Shown: piece by piece, positions 41,110 through 50,524 of the stretch | How the letters are laid out: every line of letters begins with the position of its first letter | Position numbering within the stretch: the first letter of the stretch is position 1 | NCBI RefSeq assembly: GCF_001522585.2 | Contig: NZ_CP013372.1 | Location: 1,240,001-1,304,000, forward strand | Length of the DNA: 64,000 nt | Source of the DNA: Burkholderia sp. NRF60-BP8 | GTDB lineage: Bacteria > Pseudomonadota > Gammaproteobacteria > Burkholderiales > Burkholderiaceae | Reading direction: 5' to 3' | Position numbers and translations under genes: made by a program | The notes under the pieces: generated by a model | What the model was told of the DNA's origin: nothing | Seen by the model: the letters and a program-made list of their open reading frames with translations, nothing else | Databases searched by the model: none

Positions 41110-42180
41110 ATGGGCGCACATGTCCCGTCGTCTCACGATTCCGCCGCGCGGCCGCGCGCGCAGCAGATCGCCCGCGTCGCGCTGTATGCGGCGCTGCTGG
41201 TGCTCGCGCTGTGGGTGATCCGCGACTTCATCCCCGCCATCGCATGGGCCTGCGTGATCGCGATCGCGATGTGGCCGCTGCTGAAACGCTTCGAATCGCA
41301 CCGGCTGTTCCGCGATCGGCCGACGTTGATCGCGACCGTCATCACGGCGGCGATTTCGCTGCTCGTCGTGCTGCCGGTGGCCGTCGCGACGGCCCAGGCG
41401 ATCGCGCAGGCGCACGACCTGCGCGAGTGGCTGCGCACGGTCCAGGACAACGGCATTCCGCTGCCTGACGTGGTCGGCCGCTTGCCGTACGGCGCCGCGC
41501 AGATCACCGAATGGTGGCAGGCCAATCTCGGCCATCCGCTGCATGCGGCCACCGCGATGCATGGCGTCAACGGCGAGAAATTCCTCGCGTTCGGCCGGCA
41601 ATTCGGCACGAAGCTCGCGCATGTGCTGCTCGAATTCGGTTTCATGCTCGTCACGCTGTTCGTGATCCTGCGCGCCGGCCACAAGCTGTCGGGCGCGCTG
41701 CTGCAGGGCGCGCGGCGCGCGTTCGGGCGCAACGGCGCGGAACTGATCGAGCGCATGGTCGCGGCCGTGTACGGCACGGTGACCGGGCTCGTCGTCGTCG
41801 GGCTCGGCGAGGGGGCGTTGCTCGGCGTCGCCTACGCATTCGCCGGCGTGCCGCACGCCGCGCTGCTCGGGCTCGTCACGGCGGTCGCCGCGATGCTGCC
41901 GTTCTGCGCGCCGGTCGTGTTCTGCGGCGCGGCGCTCTGGCTGTTCGTGCAGGGGGCGACCATGTGGGCCGTCGTGGTGGCGGCGCTCGGGTTCGTCGTC
42001 GTGTTCGTCGCCGAGCATTTCGTGCGGCCGGTGCTGATCGGCGGGTCGACGCGGCTACCGTTCCTGCTCGTGCTGTTCGGCATCCTCGGCGGCGCCGAGA
42101 CGTTCGGCCTGATCGGGCTGTTCGTCGGGCCTGCGCTGATGACGGTGCTGACGATGCTGTGGACCGAATGGATCGCCTGA
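41110..42180 (+). CDS. AI-2E family transporter (YdiK/PerM-like membrane protein)
   Basis: A 356-residue inner-membrane protein with about seven to eight helices and the family's pattern of a central hydrophilic segment (about residues 105-165). The C-terminal part contains the conserved GGSTRLPFLLVLFGILGGAE and FGLIGLFVGPALMTVL. AGAGGTG precedes ATG 41110. The family exports autoinducer-2 in one case (TqsA), but most members have unproven substrates, including ion or organic-acid efflux. A terminator-like hairpin directly upstream implies either conditional readthrough or a promoter overlapping it. Confidence 0.88.
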   Translation: MGAHVPSSHDSAARPRAQQIARVALYAALLVLALWVIRDFIPAIAWACVIAIAMWPLLKRFESHRLFRDRPTLIATVITAAISLLVVLPVAVATAQAIAQAHDLREWLRTVQDNGIPLPDVVGRLPYGAAQITEWWQANLGHPLHAATAMHGVNGEKFLAFGRQFGTKLAHVLLEFGFMLVTLFVILRAGHKLSGALLQGARRAFGRNGAELIERMVAAVYGTVTGLVVVGLGEGALLGVAYAFAGVPHAALLGLVTAVAAMLPFCAPVVFCGAALWLFVQGATMWAVVVAALGFVVVFVAEHFVRPVLIGGSTRLPFLLVLFGILGGAETFGLIGLFVGPALMTVLTMLWTEWIA

Positions 42181-42404
42181 TCGCGCATGCCGCTGCACGG
42201 GTCGATGCGCCGGTGCAGCGGCGCGGATGCGCGCGCACCGGCGCATCGTCTGCGACGATCGATGACGATTCGGCCGTCGCCGCGAAGACGCGCAAATGCA
42301 GAGATCCGGATAAAGATCTCTACATTTCTTTTCGATCCGGACCCAAAGGTCGAGTAGCATGGGGCTTTCGATCACGCCGGTACGGCGCAGCAGATTTCCC
42401 GAGC

Positions 42405-42779
42405 ATGCGATTGATTTCGATGTCCCGTCCCGCAGCGACGCTGTCCCTGGCCGCCAGCTGCCTGATGTTGCATGGCTGTGCGTGGTTCGACTCGTGGCTG
42501 CCGTTCTCGTATTCGCGCACGCCGCTTGCGCGGGCCGCGTCACGGCACGGCGCGACGCGCGCCGACGTCGTCCGCGCCGCCGGCAACCCGCGCAGCGTCT
42601 GGATGGTCCGCAACGGCAGCGGCGTCTGCTACAACTACTTCATCGAGCACGGCAACGATCACCGGCCGTACTTCGTCGTGTTCGACAAGGCCGGCGTCGT
42701 CACGCAGTACGGCTTCGATACCTGCATGGACGCCGATCGCAAGGGCGCGCTTCAGGCGGGCAAGAGCGCGTCGCGATAG
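42405..42779 (+). CDS. Small lipoprotein with OsmE/BamE-like fold
   Basis: A 124-residue protein. The N-terminal signal ends at a lipobox, SCLMLHGC, giving a lipidated Cys near residue 25. The mature part has GATRADVVRAAGNPRSVWMVRNG, the short alpha/beta pattern of SmpA/OsmE-like proteins, and Cys residues in GVCYNYF and FDTCMDAD that could form a disulfide. ATG 42420 is an alternative start. It is probably anchored in the outer membrane. No neighbour suggests a function, and similarity to OsmE is by motif only. The 224-bp gap before it has no visible gene. Confidence 0.72.
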   Translation: MRLISMSRPAATLSLAASCLMLHGCAWFDSWLPFSYSRTPLARAASRHGATRADVVRAAGNPRSVWMVRNGSGVCYNYFIEHGNDHRPYFVVFDKAGVVTQYGFDTCMDADRKGALQAGKSASR

Positions 42780-42818
42780 AGCGGCGGCCGCGCGCCGCGC
42801 GAGTGCGTGATGCTGCCG

Positions 42819-43613
42819 TCACGCTATCGTGTCGACCACGCCGCCGTCGACGCGCAACGCCGCGCCGGTCGTCGCCGACGCCTGCGGCGAGCAGACGTAC
42901 ACGACCAGGTTCGCGACTTCCTCCGTCGTCGCCGGTCGCCGGATGATCGAGCTCGCGCGCTCGCTGCGCACGAATTCCACTGCGACGTCGTCGATGCTGC
43001 GGCCCGTTTCGTCGGCCTGCGCCTTCAGCATTGCGCGCACGCCTTCCGACATCGTCGGCCCCGGCAGCACCGAATTGACGGTCACGCGGGTCCCGGCCGC
43101 AAGCTTCGCCAGGCCGCGAGCGATCGACAACTGCGCGGTTTTCGTGAACCCGTAATGAATCATGTCGACGGGGATGTTCAGGCCCGATTCCGACGAAATG
43201 AACACGATGCGCCCGGCATTGCGTTCGATCATGCCTTTCAGGTAATGCCGCGCGAGCCGCACGCCGGACATCACGTTGATCTGGAAATAATGTTCCCATT
43301 CGGCGTCGTCGATGTCGAAGAATGCCTTCAGGCCGTAGATGCCCGCATTGTTGACGAGAATGTCGGCATCCGGCGTGTGCTGCGTGACGCGCGCGACGCC
43401 GGCCGCGTCGGACAGGTCGGCGGCGACGCCGTCGAAGCGTGCGCCGGGCACGGCGTCGCGCAGTTTCTCGAGCGCGGACTGCACCGACGCATCGCTGCGG
43501 CCGTTGACGACGACGTGCGCGCCGGCGCGCGCGAGCCCTTCGGCGATCGCGAGCCCGATGCCGGCGGTGGAAGCGGTGACGACCGCGGTCTTGCCTTTCA
43601 GATCGATCTGCAT
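42819..43613 (-). CDS. Short-chain dehydrogenase/reductase
   Basis: A 264-residue classical SDR with cofactor motif TASTAGIG (residues 13-20), NNAG, catalytic Ser in VFISSESGLN and Y-x-x-x-K in MIHYGFTKTAQ. The DNA around the start shows no strong ribosome-binding site, but family similarity begins at the ATG at 43613. The insert near residues 195-230 (LKAQADETGRSIDDVAVEF) is found in a subgroup of uncharacterised oxidoreductases. It is divergent from an AraC regulator across a 362-bp gap and may be controlled by it. Confidence 0.92.
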   Translation of the reverse strand: MQIDLKGKTAVVTASTAGIGLAIAEGLARAGAHVVVNGRSDASVQSALEKLRDAVPGARFDGVAADLSDAAGVARVTQHTPDADILVNNAGIYGLKAFFDIDDAEWEHYFQINVMSGVRLARHYLKGMIERNAGRIVFISSESGLNIPVDMIHYGFTKTAQLSIARGLAKLAAGTRVTVNSVLPGPTMSEGVRAMLKAQADETGRSIDDVAVEFVRSERASSIIRRPATTEEVANLVVYVCSPQASATTGAALRVDGGVVDTIA

Positions 43614-43975
43614 GAGCGTGACGGGGGAAGAGTGAACGGGAACCGCCGCGCGTGCCGCGGCGGACGGAATTCAAAGCTTAGGCAAATTCCGGTCGATCGG
43701 CCATGTCGCGAGCGTGTCCGCGGCGTCGATGCGAAGCCGATCCTCTCGGCTCGAGCGCCCGAGCAGGCGGCATGCCTGCAAGCGAGGGCGGGGGCTGTTA
43801 TCGCGTCAGCGCGACATGCTCCGCATCTTGTGTCGAAGCTTCGGCGGGGCAGGATTGTGCCGCGATCGGTTTCGCGCGTGCAATCGCGCCGAACGTCGAA
43901 GCCGGCGGGGCGGTTGCGCGGCGCTGCACAGTCTTGTACGGTGAGCGTTCGTCGTCCGACCCGGGAGCCCGCCGC
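43614..43975. other. 362-bp gene-free divergent region (SDR / AraC)
   Basis: The AraC frame stays open upstream to 43703, but that extension has no family similarity and odd composition (Cys/Arg-rich). I see no clear palindrome or terminator; it presumably holds the promoters of both genes. Confidence 0.4.
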
Positions 43976-44821
43976 GTGAGCCGCATTGCCAACCGATCCG
44001 TCGTACCGTCGCCGTTCTGGCGCGATACCGCGCTGCCGTTCATCGAGGCGCGCACCGTCGACGACGGGCGCGCGATCTGCTACGCGAAGCACACGCACGA
44101 CACGTTTTCGGTGGGCGCGATCGTCGGCGGCACGAGCACGTACGTGAACGGTGCGACGAACGCACACGTCGGGCGCGGCGTGCTCGTGATCATCGATCCG
44201 GAGCAGGTGCACGCATGCAACCCGTACGGCCCCGACGCGTGGGCGTACCGGATGGTCTATGTCGACGTGCCGTGGCTCGCGCGCCTGCAGCACGCGCTGG
44301 GCCGCGATCCGAATCGCGATTTTCACGGATTTTCGCCGAAGTTGACCGAGCGCGGCGATCTGTTCGCGCAATTTGGCGGCTTCTACCGCACGCTCGTGTC
44401 GCCCGGCATCGACGCGCTCGGCAAGGAGAGCGCGGCGGTCGAATTCTTCACGGCGCTGCACGGCGCGCTCGATCGCGAACTGCCCGATTCGCGGCCGGGC
44501 GACGACAACGCGAAGCTCGCGCGCGCGGCCGACTACATCGCCGCCCATTGCCGCGAGGCCGTCACGCTCGATGCGATCTGCGCGGCGGCCGACCTGTCGC
44601 CGTCGTACCTGATCCGCGCGTTCAATGCGCGTTACGGGATGACGCCGCACGCGTTCCTGATCGATCGGCGCGTGCAGTACGGCCGCACCGAACTGCGCCG
44701 CGGCCGGCCGATCGCCGAAGTCGCGCTCGACGCCGGCTTTGCGGACCAGGCGCATTTCCAGCGCGCATTCCGGCGGATCGCGGCCGCGACGCCCGGGCAG
44801 TACCGCAGCGCCATGCGCTGA
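43976..44821 (+). CDS. AraC-family transcriptional regulator
   Basis: A 281-residue regulator. An N-terminal cupin-like effector domain (AKHTHDTFSVGAIVGGTSTY; IIDPEQVHACNPY) is followed by the double HTH domain in the last 100 residues (AICAAADLSPSYLIRAFNAR, then IAEVALDAGFADQAHFQRAF). The start is GTG at 43976, supported by the family N terminus and a GGAG some 8 bp upstream. It is convergent with a LysE exporter 20 bp away and divergent from an SDR. Pairing of such AraC proteins with LysE exporters is frequent, so export of an amino acid could be its target. Confidence 0.9.
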   Translation: MSRIANRSVVPSPFWRDTALPFIEARTVDDGRAICYAKHTHDTFSVGAIVGGTSTYVNGATNAHVGRGVLVIIDPEQVHACNPYGPDAWAYRMVYVDVPWLARLQHALGRDPNRDFHGFSPKLTERGDLFAQFGGFYRTLVSPGIDALGKESAAVEFFTALHGALDRELPDSRPGDDNAKLARAADYIAAHCREAVTLDAICAAADLSPSYLIRAFNARYGMTPHAFLIDRRVQYGRTELRRGRPIAEVALDAGFADQAHFQRAFRRIAAATPGQYRSAMR

Positions 44822-44841
44822 ACGCAGCCGCGGCCAGCTCG

Positions 44842-45429
44842 CTACACGTCGAGTAGAAACAGCGCACTGCCCGCGAGCAGCAACGCCATCAGCCGGTTGA
44901 ACACGCGCATGCGTCGCGCGTTCGCGAGCCGGTGCCGCAGCGACGCGCCCGCATAGCCCCAGCATGCGATCGATGCGAAGCAGATCACCAGATACAGCGC
45001 GGCGAATTGCCAGATCTGCGCGCGATCGCCGTCGGCCGCGTACGCACCCATCGCGGCCACGCACGCGAGCCATGCCTTCGGATTGAGCCACTGCATCGCC
45101 GCGCCCGCCGCGGCCGACGGGCCGGCTACGTCCGGCTCGGCCGACAGTCGGCCGTCGTCGAGCGCGAGCCGCAGCGCCATGTACAGCAGGAACGCGATCC
45201 CCGACCACTGCGTGGCCGTCGTCAGCATCGGCCAGCGCGCGAGCGCCGCGTGCAGGCCGAGGCCGATCAGCAGGAACAGCGCGACGAAGCCGAGCGTTGC
45301 GCCGGCCGCGTAGCGCAGGCTCGCGCCGAGACCGTGGCGTGCGCCCGCGCTGAGCGCGACGATGTTGACGGGACCGGGGGTGATCGACGAGGCGAGCGCG
45401 AACGCGGCCATCGAAACCAGCATGCTCAT
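44842..45429 (-). CDS. LysE/RhtB family amino-acid exporter
   Basis: A 195-residue membrane protein with six helices. The family signature SSITPGPVNIVALSAGARHG is near the N terminus, and QWLNPKAWLACVAAMGAY carries the conserved NPK. It would export amino acids or related solutes by proton antiport. It is convergent with the AraC gene, 20 bp apart. The start at 45429 (MSMLVS) or 45423 is equally possible. Confidence 0.9.
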   Translation of the reverse strand: MSMLVSMAAFALASSITPGPVNIVALSAGARHGLGASLRYAAGATLGFVALFLLIGLGLHAALARWPMLTTATQWSGIAFLLYMALRLALDDGRLSAEPDVAGPSAAAGAAMQWLNPKAWLACVAAMGAYAADGDRAQIWQFAALYLVICFASIACWGYAGASLRHRLANARRMRVFNRLMALLLAGSALFLLDV

Positions 45430-45528
45430 AGGGTGTCTCCATGCGACATGTCGAAAGTCGCATCGAGACTACGGGCGCCGCGTCGGCCCGTATTGAAGAA
45501 AACTGCCCTCGGCGGCGCGCGGCCGCCG

Positions 45529-47013
45529 TCAGTGCAACGCGCGTGGCGCGTGCGCCGGCCGCGCGCCGCGCGGATCGGCCGAATCGGCGGCACCGGCGGG
45601 ATCGGCCGGGCCGACGGCGTCGGCCGGACGCGGCGGCCCGCCCGACCAGGGCTGCGTCGACACCGAGAAGCCGAACGTGTTGACGCCGCCCGAGCACGAG
45701 ACGAACACGCCGCCACCATGCATCTCGGCCACGGCCTTGACGATCGACAGCCCGAGCCCGTGGTTTTCCTTGCTGTTCGCGCGCGCTTCCTCGAGCCGGT
45801 AGAAGCGCTCGAACACGTGCGAGCGCCGCACCGGGTCGATCGGCTCGCCGGGGTTCGACACGGCCATCTCGACGAGCGTGTCGCGGCGCGTGATCGTCAC
45901 GTTCAGCGTCGCGCCCGGCGCCGAATGCTGGATCGCGTTGATCAGCAGGTTCGTCATCGCGCGGCGGAACAGCGACGGATCGACGGCCGCACGCGCGTCG
46001 CCGTGCAATTCGGCGCGCAACTGCGCCTCGTCGAGCGGGATTTCGAGGAAGTCGAGCATGCGCCGCACCTCGTCGGCGAGCGATACGTCCTTCAGGTCGG
46101 TCGCGCGTTCGCCGCGGTCGCTGCGCGACAGGAACAGCATGTCGTTGATGATCACGCGCAGCCGCTCGAATTCCTCGAGGTTCGACTGCAGCGTCTGGCG
46201 CATCCGCTCGACCGAGCGGTCGCGGCTCGTCAGCGCAACCTGGGTCTGGCCGATCAGGATGCTGATCGGCGTACGCAATTCGTGCGCGACGTCCGCGTTG
46301 AACGCTTCGAGCCGTGCGTAGGTTTGCTGGATCCGTTCGAGCGCGCCGTTGAACGACGTCGCGAGATCGCGCAGCTCGGTCGGCAGCGCGTCGGTGTGCA
46401 GCCGCTGGCGGCGGTTCGTCGCGCTCACGCTTGCCGCGTCCTGCGACAGCCGGTCGAGCGGCGCGAGCCCGAAGCGCGCGACCGCGCGACTCAACAGCAG
46501 CGTGACGACGGTGGCCGTTGCGATCAGCGCGGCCAGCGTCCACGCGAAACGGCGCAGCATCCGCTGGGTGCGCTCGCACGACGACGCGACGATCAGCTTC
46601 ACGTCCGGACGCTCGCCGCTGCCCGCGATCGCGATGGTCTTCGTCATCACGTTGTAGCTGCTGTTGTTGAGCGCGTACTGTTGGAACGCGCCGAACGGTT
46701 TGCCGTCGGGCACGCCGTCGACCGGATGGCCGAAGCGGAAATCGGCGTCGGGGCTGTCGACCTGATAGCGCGTCGATCCGTCGGGCGGTTCGAGGTCGGC
46801 GAGTTTTTCCTGCATCAGGCGGCCGCGCGCGGCTGTTGTCGCATGCGACACGATCATCTGCGCGACCTTCGCGCGCGTGTCGATCGTCGCACGCAGCTCG
46901 GCGAGCAGTTGGCGCTCCATCATCACGAACAGCCCGCAGCCGACCAGCGTGAACACGAGTAGCGACACGATGCCGAACATCGCCGACAGGCGCAGGGCGA
47001 TCGAGCGTTTCAT
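45529..47013 (-). CDS. Heavy-metal-type sensor histidine kinase (CusS/CopS-like)
   Basis: A 494-residue kinase. Two membrane helices (about residues 9-32 and 170-192) flank a periplasmic sensor. HAMP follows, then H244 in NADVAHELRTPISIL, the N box NLLINAIQHS and G box NHGLGLSIVKA. The periplasmic domain with ARGRLMQEKLADLEPPDG fits the CusS group. Its start overlaps the regulator stop by 4 bp (ATGA). It lies at the end of an RND efflux operon, which it probably controls. The last 40 residues are an Ala/Pro/Asp-rich tail not found in CusS. Confidence 0.92.
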   Translation of the reverse strand: MKRSIALRLSAMFGIVSLLVFTLVGCGLFVMMERQLLAELRATIDTRAKVAQMIVSHATTAARGRLMQEKLADLEPPDGSTRYQVDSPDADFRFGHPVDGVPDGKPFGAFQQYALNNSSYNVMTKTIAIAGSGERPDVKLIVASSCERTQRMLRRFAWTLAALIATATVVTLLLSRAVARFGLAPLDRLSQDAASVSATNRRQRLHTDALPTELRDLATSFNGALERIQQTYARLEAFNADVAHELRTPISILIGQTQVALTSRDRSVERMRQTLQSNLEEFERLRVIINDMLFLSRSDRGERATDLKDVSLADEVRRMLDFLEIPLDEAQLRAELHGDARAAVDPSLFRRAMTNLLINAIQHSAPGATLNVTITRRDTLVEMAVSNPGEPIDPVRRSHVFERFYRLEEARANSKENHGLGLSIVKAVAEMHGGGVFVSCSGGVNTFGFSVSTQPWSGGPPRPADAVGPADPAGAADSADPRGARPAHAPRALH

Positions 47014-47705
47014 GCGTGCTTCTCCGTGTCGCCTTCCTCGCGCGCCTCGAGCACGTAGCCCATGCCGCGGATCGTGTGCAGCAGCTTGTCCGCGAACGGG
47101 CCGTCGAGTTTCGCGCGCAGGCGCTTGATCGCCGTCTCGACGACGTTCGCGTTGCTGTCGAAGTTCACGTCCCACACGAGTTCGGCGATGGTCGTTTTCG
47201 ACAGCACCTCGCCGCTGCGCCGCGCGAGCACGCCGAGCAACTGGAATTCCTGAGCGGTCAGATCGAGCCGCGCGCCGTCGCGGGTCGCGCGGCGGCCGAT
47301 CAGGTCGACGCGCAGGTCGCCGATCGAGATCAGCGTCGATTCCTGCACGCGCGCGCGGCGCGTGAGCGCCCGCAGCCGTTCGATCAGTTCGAGGAACGAG
47401 AAGGGCTTGGTCAGGTAGTCGTCGGCGCCGCCGCGCAAGCCTCGCACGCGGTCGTCGACGCGATCGCGCGCGGTCAGCATGATCACGGGCGTCTGCTTCT
47501 GCGCGCGCAACGCACGCAGCACGCCGAAGCCGTCGAGCTTCGGTAGCATCACGTCGAGCACGACCACGTCGTAATCGAATTCGACGGCCTTCCACGCGCC
47601 GTCCTCGCCGTCGAGCGCGGTGTCGACGACCCAGCCTTCCTCGGTCAGGCCGCTCTTCAGGTATTCGACGACTTTCGGTTCGTCTTCGACGATCAGTACT
47701 TTCAT
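47010..47705 (-). CDS. OmpR-family response regulator, heavy-metal type (CusR/CopR-like)
   Basis: A 231-residue regulator. The receiver has E7/D8, D51 in VVVLDVMLPKLDGFG and Lys in YLTKPFSFLE. The winged helix ends with NVVETAIKRLRAKLDGPF and HTIRGMGYVLE, standard for the CusR/IrlR group. It lies 33 bp after the outer-membrane factor gene and overlaps the kinase by 4 bp, so it is part of the efflux operon and presumably activates it. I see no CusR-type palindrome in the region upstream of the permease. Confidence 0.93.
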   Translation of the reverse strand: MKVLIVEDEPKVVEYLKSGLTEEGWVVDTALDGEDGAWKAVEFDYDVVVLDVMLPKLDGFGVLRALRAQKQTPVIMLTARDRVDDRVRGLRGGADDYLTKPFSFLELIERLRALTRRARVQESTLISIGDLRVDLIGRRATRDGARLDLTAQEFQLLGVLARRSGEVLSKTTIAELVWDVNFDSNANVVETAIKRLRAKLDGPFADKLLHTIRGMGYVLEAREEGDTEKHA

Positions 47706-47738
47706 GTTCGTTGTCCGCGTAACCGGGTTAAGGGCGGG

Positions 47739-49259
47739 TCAAGGGCCGACGCCCGCGCTGCGCTGCGGGGCCGCCGACGCGACGTCGGACGGCGCGGGGG
47801 CGTTCGCCGCACCGCCGTCCCAGCCGCCGCCGAGCGCCTTCGCGAGAAACACGACGAGCGCCGCGCGCTGACCCTGGATCTGCACGGCCTGGCGCTCGCT
47901 CGTCAGCAACTGCTGCTGGGCCGTCAGCACGTCGATGAACGGCGTCAGGCCGCCCGCGTAACGGTCCTGCGCGAGCGAGACGAGCTTGCGCGCGTCGTCG
48001 ACGGCCGCGGAAGCCTGCTGCGCCGCCTGCGCCAGCACCGACAGGCCGGTCACCGCATTTTGCACCTCCTGGAACGCGGTGAGCACGGTCTGCCGGTAGC
48101 TGGCCTGCGCGGCCACGTAGCCGGCCTGCGCGAAATCGACGCCGGCCTTCAGCTTGCCGCCTTCGAACAGCGGCTGACTGAGCGACCCGCCGACCGACCA
48201 CAGCAGCGCCGGCACGGTGAACAGGCCCGCGAAGCGCGTCGCGTCCCAGCCGATGTCCGGCGACAGCGCGATGCGCGGGAAATACGCGGCGCGCGCGACG
48301 CCGATCTGCGCATTCGCGGCGGCCATCGCGCGCTCGGCCGACGCGACGTCGGGGCGCCGCTGCAGCAGGTCGCTCGGCATGCCGGTCGGCAGCGCCGGCG
48401 CGTTGATCGGCACCACGCGCGGCGGCAGCGAGAAGGCGGGGGCCGGCGTGCCGACCAGCGTCGCGATCGCGGTTTCGACCTGCGCGCGCTGCTGGATCAG
48501 CAGCTGTGCCTGCGTGCGCGTCGCGTCGAGCTGCGCGCGCTGCTGCAACAGATCGAGGCCCGACACCGCGCCGAGGTCGTGGCGCGCGCTCACGTAGTCG
48601 AGCGCCTTCTGCTGCAGCTCGATCGAGCGCTTGACCACGTCGATCTCGGTGTCGAGTTCGCGCAACGCGAAATAGCTCGACGCGAGATCGGCGCTCAGCA
48701 CGAGGCGCGCGTTCGCGAAATCGTCGCGCGCCTGCTCGGAGCTGGCCTGCGCGGCTTCGACGCCGCGTCGCACGCGGCCGAACAGGTCGAGTTCGTAGCT
48801 GACCGCCGCGCCGACCTGGATCTCGTTCTGCACGGTCGACATGCTCTTCGTCGCGTAGTTGGTCTGCGGCCGGTCGGCGGAGATCTTGAAGCGCTGGCCG
48901 CTCGCGTTCAGGCCGACGGCCGGATATTGCGCGGACGCCACCGATGCGAGCGTCGCCTTCGCCTGGTCGTAGCGCGCGGCCACCGCCTTCAGGTTCTGGT
49001 TGTTGCGCAGCGCGTCGGTTTCCAGCGCGTCGAGCTGTGCGTCGCCGAACGCGGTCCACCAGGCCGGATCGAGCGGCGCGCGGGCCGGCGCGGCCGGATG
49101 CCAGTACGCGTCGGCCGGGTCGAGCCGCCACGCGGCCGGCGTGTCGACGGCCGGGCGCCGGTAATCCGGGCCGACCGTGCAGCCGGCGAGGGCGGCCGCC
49201 GCGATGATCGCGACGGCGCCGATCGCGGCCGGGCACAGGCGCGTGCGCATCGCGCTCAC
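47739..49259 (-). CDS. RND efflux outer-membrane lipoprotein (NodT/OprM family)
   Basis: A 506-residue outer-membrane factor. The lipobox LAGC is followed by TVGPDYRRP, the standard OprM-family start. Two OEP repeats follow, each forming the coiled alpha-barrel (residues about 60-260 and 270-470). The start is GTG at 49259, overlapping the adaptor stop (GTGA); an ATG at 49250 is an alternative. It forms the exit duct of the tripartite pump with the adaptor and permease genes just upstream. Confidence 0.94.
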   Translation of the reverse strand: MSAMRTRLCPAAIGAVAIIAAAALAGCTVGPDYRRPAVDTPAAWRLDPADAYWHPAAPARAPLDPAWWTAFGDAQLDALETDALRNNQNLKAVAARYDQAKATLASVASAQYPAVGLNASGQRFKISADRPQTNYATKSMSTVQNEIQVGAAVSYELDLFGRVRRGVEAAQASSEQARDDFANARLVLSADLASSYFALRELDTEIDVVKRSIELQQKALDYVSARHDLGAVSGLDLLQQRAQLDATRTQAQLLIQQRAQVETAIATLVGTPAPAFSLPPRVVPINAPALPTGMPSDLLQRRPDVASAERAMAAANAQIGVARAAYFPRIALSPDIGWDATRFAGLFTVPALLWSVGGSLSQPLFEGGKLKAGVDFAQAGYVAAQASYRQTVLTAFQEVQNAVTGLSVLAQAAQQASAAVDDARKLVSLAQDRYAGGLTPFIDVLTAQQQLLTSERQAVQIQGQRAALVVFLAKALGGGWDGGAANAPAPSDVASAAPQRSAGVGP

Positions 49260-50488
49260 GACTTCGCTCCGGCGACCGCGGATGCCGGCTTCGCGGCCGG
49301 CGCCGCCTGCACGACGACCGTGTCGCCGTTCGCGAGCGCGTCGCTCGGGTTTTCGACGAGGCGGTCGCTCGGCGTCAGCGGGCCGTCGACTTCGAGCGTC
49401 TGCCCGATCGTGCGCGCGATGGTCACGGCTTTCAGATGCACATGGCCGTTCGCATCGACGGTCGCGACCGTCGGGCCTTCGGCGCGGAACAGCAGCGTAT
49501 TGGCCGGCACCTGCAGGCGGCCGACCGGCGTCATCGGCAGCGTCGCCTGCACGTACGCGCCGGGCAGCAGCCGCCCGTCCGGGTTCGGCAGCGTGATCTC
49601 GATCTGCAGCGAACGCGTCGCGACGTCGATCGCCTCGGACGTGCGCGTGATCGTGCCGTCGAACGTCCGCCCGGGCAGCTCGGCCTGCGCGACGCTCACG
49701 TGCTGGCCGACCTTCACCTGCTGCGCATACGCCTGCGGCACCTGCACGTACAGCCGCAGCCGGTCGGCCTGCACGACCGAAAACAGCGAGCGGCCCGCGT
49801 TGCCGGAATTGACGAGATCGCCGACGTCGACGTTGCGCTGCGTGACGATCCCGTCGATCGGCGCGACGATCCGCTGGAAGCCCTTCAGCTCGGTGAGGCG
49901 GCGCATGTTCGCATCGGCCGCGGCGAGGTTCGCGGCGCCCTGGTTGAACGCGCCTTGCCGGTCGTCGAGCTCCTGTTGCGACACGGCATCGCGCTGGCGC
50001 AACTGCTGCGCGCGGTCGAACGACGTCTTCGCGAGCGCGAGCGCGGCTTGCGCCTGCTGGCGCTGCGCGGTGGCTTGCGCCAGTTCCTGGTTCAGTTCCG
50101 GCGTGTCGAGTTCGGCGAGCGTTTGCCCTTGCTTCACGTGCGCGCCGATGTCGGCATGCCAGCGCAGCACGTAGCCGCTCGCGCGCGCATAGATCGGCGC
50201 CTCGACGAAGCCGCGCAGCGTGCCGGGCAGCGTCAGCTTGCCGCCGGTGGCCGCGTCGACCGGATGCGCGACGCTCACGTACTGGCGCGTGTTCTGCGCG
50301 GCGACCGCGTCGAGCCGGTTGCGGTTCAGCCCGTTGACGATGAGCGTACGCGCGGCGCCGGCGGCCAGCAGCACGCCGATCACGATCGCGACGAGGCGCG
50401 CGCGTCGCGACACCGACGCGCGCGCCGGCAGGTGCATGCCGTGTTCGTCCACCTGAATGCCGACGGCGCTGTGATGTTTCTCTTCCAT
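49256..50488 (-). CDS. RND efflux periplasmic adaptor protein (membrane-fusion protein)
   Basis: A 410-residue adaptor. A membrane anchor (about residues 36-54) is followed by the first half-lipoyl motif ASGYVLRWHADIGAHVKQGQ, a coiled-coil hairpin (QATAQRQQAQAALALAKTSF), the second lipoyl half IVAPIDGIVTQRNVDVGD, and a beta-barrel. It links the inner-membrane permease to the outer-membrane duct. ATG 50488 is chosen; the ribosome-binding site is weak, but the gene lies 36 bp after the permease stop so coupling is likely. It carries no His/Met-rich metal-binding extension. Confidence 0.93.
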   Translation of the reverse strand: MEEKHHSAVGIQVDEHGMHLPARASVSRRARLVAIVIGVLLAAGAARTLIVNGLNRNRLDAVAAQNTRQYVSVAHPVDAATGGKLTLPGTLRGFVEAPIYARASGYVLRWHADIGAHVKQGQTLAELDTPELNQELAQATAQRQQAQAALALAKTSFDRAQQLRQRDAVSQQELDDRQGAFNQGAANLAAADANMRRLTELKGFQRIVAPIDGIVTQRNVDVGDLVNSGNAGRSLFSVVQADRLRLYVQVPQAYAQQVKVGQHVSVAQAELPGRTFDGTITRTSEAIDVATRSLQIEITLPNPDGRLLPGAYVQATLPMTPVGRLQVPANTLLFRAEGPTVATVDANGHVHLKAVTIARTIGQTLEVDGPLTPSDRLVENPSDALANGDTVVVQAAPAAKPASAVAGAKS

Positions 50489-50524
50489 GAATTCAACCAA
50501 TTCAACCGGGTAGTGGGGCGAAAG

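Noticed and set aside
43703..43975. Extended AraC start at an upstream ATG
   Set aside because: The added 91 residues are Cys/Arg-rich and unlike the family; GTG 43976 gives the normal length.
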